A stretch of 64,000 nt of DNA. It comes from Nautilus pompilius. Lineage: Eukaryota > Mollusca > Cephalopoda > Nautilida > Nautilidae. How positions within the stretch are numbered: position 1 is the stretch's first letter; every line of letters begins with the position of its first letter. Below, in pieces: positions 58,650 through 64,000 of this stretch. Below the pieces are notes generated by a model that worked only from the letters and a program-made list of their open reading frames with translations, did no database searches and had not been told where the DNA came from. The translations under genes and the position numbers were made by a program. The stretch covers positions 558,001-622,000 of the forward strand of contig JACATO010000318.1 in NCBI GenBank assembly GCA_018389105.1. The letters are read 5' to 3'.

Positions 58650-61555
58650 TTAGTTTGGGGTCCCAGGTAGTGGATAATAAAGGGCGGTAAAATAATTTAT
58701 TTTCAAACAAACCAGCTCTGATCCCTTCGAGTAGAACTGACCGCACTTCCTTTTCTTCTTTCTTTACTCTCTATCCGCTGATAAATCGTCATCTTCATTT
58801 CAGACCGCATCAGATAGTAAACACGGCAACAGTTGGCTTACATAATCAATGATAGTTTAACGACAGATCGATCATTTAGATTCGACAAGTCTCTTCTACC
58901 TTGGACGTTATTCTAATTTGTTATTGTTATGTAAATATCATACTTCAGGACCGATCGTAAATAAGCAGCTTTCCATCGCATCGTGAAGAAAGAATAATTT
59001 ATAACTTATCCGGGGCTGGCAGCCCTGAAAACTGAGGTTGGAAATAGCTGAAAAATAGCCTACAAATTATTTATATCTGAGAATTAATTAAACATATGTT
59101 TAGTAAATTGAAACAATTCAGAGCAACCGGTTGCTAGGAAACTATGTTATGACAACAAAATATCAGATTATATTATTACATCACTTTATTTTGTTGTTGT
59201 CGCTTTTACGGCAACCGAGACCTGGGACGGCACCAGATTCGGTAATGACCACCTACTGATGATCTCTGAGATACTGCTGCCATCTATATTACACTAAGCG
59301 CCTGAATTAGGGGCAATAAGCCAGTCCAGCAATAAAAAAAAAAAAGGAAATAATAATTCTGAAATGGATCAATACGGTGTCAGTACTAATGCTGTTCGTT
59401 TTCTGGCCTGGGAACGAGAGCTGTTTCCAGGACGATAAAGCTCGCACTGGCCGATCTGGGCTATCATTGATTGGCCTGACAGCCCGCGAACTCCGCGGAA
59501 TTCTAAACCGTCGAGAAGGCCACGAAATAAGTTGGCTTTCCTCCTCCTCCTCCTCCTTTTTTTTCTTTCTCTCTTCTAACTTTACTCTAGCATCGCGGAG
59601 CCAAACCAACGGTTCCAGATGTTGCGGAAGAAATTGTAGGCAGTCTCAACTAATAGGCAACACATTTCCACGGCGGCCTAAGCGGTTTATATAAAATGAT
59701 ATAGGACGAGGTCCCGAGCCAGCTGGCTACCTCTACCTTGCCGGCAGACCGAGATACTTCGCTAGCGAAATTCCAGCTGAGAAATCTATCAAACGTTCAT
59801 GACAATAGCTTCCGAAACCGCGTTTCCACCACTTTACCGAGACTTGGGCCATATTAATGAGTAGCCCCCCCACCGAAACAAAATGCAACTTCTAATTAAC
59901 ACTATCTTGTAATAGAATAACTTATGATATTCTAAGAAAAACAAATTACTCTCCAAATGTACGCCATTTGATTTTGTATAAAGATAAAGGCATTTGTGAA
60001 ACGGTACAATGGGTTGTGTATAGACGAAATATTCGTATAGATTATGTGAATAGGAATTGTTGGCTAATCTTGCGCTTCTTTGTTTCGTATACATCAAAGA
60101 GTTTAACCGTCATCTTTGTATATACCGCGTGCTGTGTGTGTTGGTGGTTGGTTGTTTCTGTTTTTTACTATGTACGTGTTTACTCAGAAAGATGATGTGA
60201 ATACAGATAGCGGAAGAACAATTCCTTAAAGCAGTTGTGGCATCATTCAGTCAGTTCTGCCACTCGTAGCGCGATTATTAATAAAGCGAATGCCGTCCGA
60301 GCTTTTTTTTAAGAAAGAATTTAATGGAAACAGAAAATAAATAGGAAGCAGCGCTGGGAATATAAGAAACACATTGTACACTCTCCAGCATGATGAGAGA
60401 GACGAGTTTCTGAGGGTGTAGGAGGCGGCAGCAGGCCAGTGGTCCAGGACGAGTCTGGCGACGCTCGGACGGCCAACCACATGGCAAGCGAAGCCATGGG
60501 TCAAAGATAAGGTTTATAATCGCTGTTCTGATTGAAAGCTAATGCCCAGGCTACAGTAAAAATGTGCTACTTCAACGATAGTCAGAGCGAACGCTAAGGA
60601 AATAGTAACTAACCCTGAAACGGGGCTGGAAACCAGTGAGGGAATCAGCCTATTTATTCACTCCAGTGACTGTCTTGTGTTATCTGTAGGGGCGAACGTT
60701 TACCAGCCGGTAACTTAAATCGTGTCCATGAATATACGAAGAAATTGATAGAAGACTTCAGGAAACAAATACAAAAAGCAAAGATGAAATTAAATGTAGA
60801 CTGAAAATAATACAAAGCTAAACGTGTGTTCATATTCTGTTATTGATTTAGCAGCAGACATTCACCGCGTAGATCAGGCTGATTGTTTAGACTTTGCTTT
60901 TTTCTGCCTCTCCATCCCACTTCTGTAACTAGACATCCATTCCTCAGTTACATACTGTTTGTTCCCTCAGCTCTTGATACCTTGATATTTACCGTTATCT
61001 GAGTAGCCCTTTTAACAGGCTTGCTGCTGTAAATATTCTTTGAAATACAAGTTCGCCTTTAATCCTGTCTAATGAGGGAACCTCGGTCGTCCTGGCAGTA
61101 AGAACTGTTCTGTAGACTGTCGGGAATGGTGGCGATGTGCGCATGTGGTAAGCATCACTGGGTGGCGAGTGACAATGTCTACGAAACAATTCCACAGCTA
61201 CAGCCTGGCAGTCGCTAGCCTGAAAAGGATTGGTTAATTGACAAAACGGCGGTGATGGGCCAATTAGAAGCTAATGAATTGCGCCGGCTGTGTCGTCTGT
61301 ATTCACATTTTTTTTTAATGGGTAGGAGATTTTATTCCATCCACGCTCAGATTTACAACTTTTGGTCGTGTGTTACATCAGCAGTCCAAACGACGCTGGT
61401 TCTGAGGAGGATTTATACTTGTGTATCCATCCCCCTCTGTCTGCGGCTTTTCATAATATAAATGGTCCGTTCACTGGTGGCCGCAAACGCTGCGATTAAA
61501 ACAACCATGGTAGAATCATCAAACACCTAACCGACACAATGGTGTAAGGAGGATC
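58650..61555. other. non-coding, no recognisable gene
   Basis: Open frames at 59307-59694 on both strands and 60247-60504 (minus) have no recognisable motif. A short (TCC)n lies near 59540. No tRNA or splice-supported exon was seen. Confidence 0.35.
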
Positions 61556-61563
61556 TTTGATAA

Positions 61564-61602
61564 GAGAGAGAGAGAGAACGTCAGTACAGAGATGACATCA
61601 GC

Positions 61603-61640
<38 letters not shown>

Positions 61641-61662
61641 TCAGTACAGAGATGACATCAGC

Positions 61663-61702
<40 letters not shown>

Positions 61703-61780
61703 TCAGTACAGATATGACATCAGCACAGCGAGAGAGATGATGAGAGAGAGAGAGAGAGAACGTCAGTACAGAGGGAAAGA
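61564..61780. repeat. 60-bp composite array of (GA)n and gacgtcag/gacatcag units
   Basis: Four copies of a unit of about 60 bp: a (GA)n stretch, gaacgtcagtacagagatga, catcagcacagcgag. Copy starts are spaced 60, 62 and 60. The last copy is cut short. The acgtcagtacagaga core is the same as at 4.7 kb. Length differences come only from the (GA)n part. Confidence 0.95.
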
Positions 61781-61975
61781 GATTTCTTAAAGATCGAGAG
61801 CCGAGGCAGAATTATAGGGAAGAGCCTTGAAAAAACGAACAGGCATGTGAAAGATACCCACAGTAACAGTGGATGGGGCTAACTAAGTAATGTGATTCGA
61901 TGTTATACGCATTTATATTTAAATAAGGTTCAGAGGGAAAGAGTTAACCATTCACAAATTAAAACACCACTGATG

Positions 61976-62414
61976 GCAGTGACGTCAGCTTTGTTTCTTT
62001 CAGATAAAGTTTTAAAACAAGAAAGGCTATTATTCTTTCTCTATTTTATTTATCGTTAATAATTAACACATAAAGGTTCAAATTACTTTTCAATTTTCTT
62101 TTTTTTTGTACAGAAATTGTATATAAATGGTTTTCCGAACATCTCTATTGTCAAAAAACATGCGTGATCACAACTTTAATTAATTTTTTGTTCCACTTTT
62201 ACTTTTAGTGATTGGCAGTGTATTATCCGACCCACTTATTTAGGACATTTTTTACAGCCTCCAGAATTGTCTTCTTGTTTTTCGCCTCTCTCATAAATGA
62301 ACTCTCTAATCGATACGCTACCAAAGATACCGCGTCTCCTTTTGTCGAAGAACCTTCTCGTACAATGCCAAACATCAATGGCTGACAATCTCCGTGAATA
62401 GCAGTGACGTCAGC
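61976..62414. promoter_or_regulatory. two gcagtgacgtcagc CRE-like sites
   Basis: The 14-mer gcagtgacgtcagc occurs at 61976-61989 and again at 62401-62414, each with a perfect TGACGTCA. They lie 425 bp apart and just after the TGACGT-rich array ending at 61780. They could be functional CREB/ATF sites or remnants of the same repeat family. Confidence 0.35.
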
Positions 62415-62419
62415 GGACA

Positions 62420-63480
62420 ATTACCAAGAATTAGATCTATTTCCATGAATATCTTCCTTCGTTTGAGACATGTCCTTTTATTTAGAAAACAGAAGGGGCC
62501 GAGAAAGGGCACAATCACTCAGAAAAAGTGTTTTACGCAATGGTAAAAGATTTATAGAAGGCTGAGACATTCGAAATGTGACCTTTGTTGCGTGTAATCT
62601 AAATTTCTGCTTTATTGTATGGAGATAAATAAGAAATGGGGTCTAAATCAAACCAGAGATTTCTTTTTGTGAACACAAACAATGGAAAGGAGAAACGAGA
62701 GAGGAATAAATAATCAATGGAACTAGAATTAGATATTGAAAGAAAAAATCGGAAGAGAACTTTTAAATCCTATAAAGGATAGTAGCACGAAATTAATGAT
62801 ATTAAAGCAGGGAGCCTATATCCAACTGTATGTGTGTTTGCTTTTTTTTACATACTGAACTAATTAATGTGAACAGTTTGCATATTTTCACTTATTCTGT
62901 TAACGTTTTAGAGCGGTTAGTAGGAAGAATCGCCCAGATTATGCTGTTTATTCGTATGAGTAAATGTAGCAAATCATGTGACTCAGTCATTTTTTACAGA
63001 TAAAATAACATTTTTAAAAAACGCTTGTATTTTAAGGGGATTTTTTTAAGAAAAAAAATTAATTCCGCACAAAATATTTTAGACTCTCCATTCCCTGTTA
63101 ATTACTGGTAATGACTGTGTCATGACCAGCGGAGTGAAGAACTCTGGAATTCAAAGTTCAATGTGTGATCACTGTAAAAACAGAAAGTAGGAATTGCAAA
63201 TGGGTCGGGCAAACTAGATTTTTTTTAATGAATAAAATGCAAAATATGAAATATCGCTTAGAAGAAGAGAGAGGGGAGTGATGCAGTATAACGTAGTAAA
63301 CCGATCCACGTCGATGGCCCATAGATCTGTGCGAGTGACTTTCTAACACGTTTCCTGTATTTGCTACTTTCGGTGTCTAAAGTCGTTCAAAATCGGTTAC
63401 TTTGTAAGTGCGTGCACGCTGATCAAGACAGTAGGTGGCTATCGTGACGAAGGTTAAAAGACAGTTCGAAACTGACCATA
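62420..63480. other. non-coding, no recognisable feature
   Basis: AT-rich sequence without supportable gene or RNA. Confidence 0.4.
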
Positions 63481-63489
63481 GAAGTTTGA

Positions 63490-64000
63490 CCGACGAGGAT
63501 GCAGACTTTGCTTGATGCATTTAGTGGAGCTACAACGGCAAGAAATAGTGGCTGTTTACGCACCCTAAAGTCACCTGACCTTTAGTAGCATGTATGGTCG
63601 TCTCCGACTCGAACTACAGTATTGCCACTGTGTGGTCTGTTGTTCTCCAGACGTCTACATAGTCTTCCGACAGTGCGTTCCACTCCTCCATTAAGGCTTG
63701 ACGAAGTTCTGGAATGGTCCCAAAGGCACGTAGTCACTGTCCATCTAAACCTGGAAAGTTCATCCTAAACATGTCCTGTAGGGTTTAGGTTGGAAGAACA
63801 AAAGGGGCATGAAATATATTGGATATCTTCCTGATGAAGTCATATTTACGACTGTCCCTTGCATCGATGTCCAAGAAGGTTAACTGGTTACCGTAATCTC
63901 TTACCGCCTGGATAACAACAGATTGAAGACCTTCTCCAGGTACCGCTGACCCGCAACAGTGAGGTTCTCACTTGCACGTCACAGTCAGCGTCGAACTGGT
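63490..64000 (-). pseudogene. Tc1-like transposase pseudogene, runs off window end
   Basis: Minus-strand reading. NLTVAGQRYLEKVFN (63925-63968) corresponds to the LTxxRYxxEVL segment. RDYGNQLTFLDIDARDSRKY (63850-63910) corresponds to the GxxxTFxxDNARPH catalytic block, with one aspartate kept and the N lost. IPELRQALMEEWNALSEDYV (63660-63720) corresponds to the tail ELxxALxEEWxxIPQ. Frames shift between blocks and stops are present. The WPxxSPD region is not clearly readable. The DNA-binding half, if present, lies beyond 64000. Confidence 0.6.

Overview
The window is AT-rich metazoan DNA with almost no protein-coding content. Microsatellites are abundant ((GA)n, (GT)n, (TAA)n, (CATC)n), DNA-transposon fossils belong to several unrelated Tc1/mariner families, and tRNA-headed SINE debris includes one type carrying the 'ccggagtacccgg' block. 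Small exons flanked by gtaagt-type donors and T-rich acceptors show a spliceosomal genome. The repeat profile suggests an invertebrate, possibly a lophotrochozoan such as a mollusc. That is an inference from repeat style, and no gene identifies the species.

Layout. 1-9.7 kb: the only stretch with reasonable coding evidence, a set of candidate minus-strand exons. Two are well bounded (9389-9455 and 5880-5952), one is plausible (2227-2372), and three are candidate terminal exons. The rest of the gene would lie below position 1 and/or above 9.5 kb. I do not recognise the product. 9.7-26.6 kb: non-coding, with several CpG-richer blocks holding TAAT, E-box and TCF-like motifs that look like regulatory elements, degenerate tandem repeats, two SINE remnants (18.1 and 24.3 kb) and a LINE 3' end (24.86 kb). 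26.67-28.1 kb: a complete non-autonomous pogo/Tigger-like element with TA target duplication, followed directly by a decayed Tc1-like transposase. 28.1-31.4 kb: CpG-rich blocks. 31.4-46 kb: mostly featureless AT-rich DNA with a minus-strand Tc1 fossil (38.5 kb) and SINE fragments. 46-51.6 kb: repeat-rich, with a mariner C-terminal fossil, long (TAA)n and (CT)n tracts, a 36-bp minisatellite with a trimeric higher-order period, and a TGACGTCA-bearing minisatellite. 51.6-64 kb: non-coding with a perfect 97-bp tandem duplication (55.3 kb), a Tc1 fossil (57.7 kb), a second TGACGTCA/(GA)n array (61.6 kb) and another Tc1 fossil running off the end.

The window reads as intron or intergenic desert. 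The most distinctive pattern is one composite repeat, (GA)n plus TGACGTCAGTA(GA)CAGAG, at three well-separated places. It builds dense clusters of the CREB/ATF-type octamer. I recognised no virus-derived element and no toxin gene. All coordinates of transposon fossils are approximate because the reading was done by eye.
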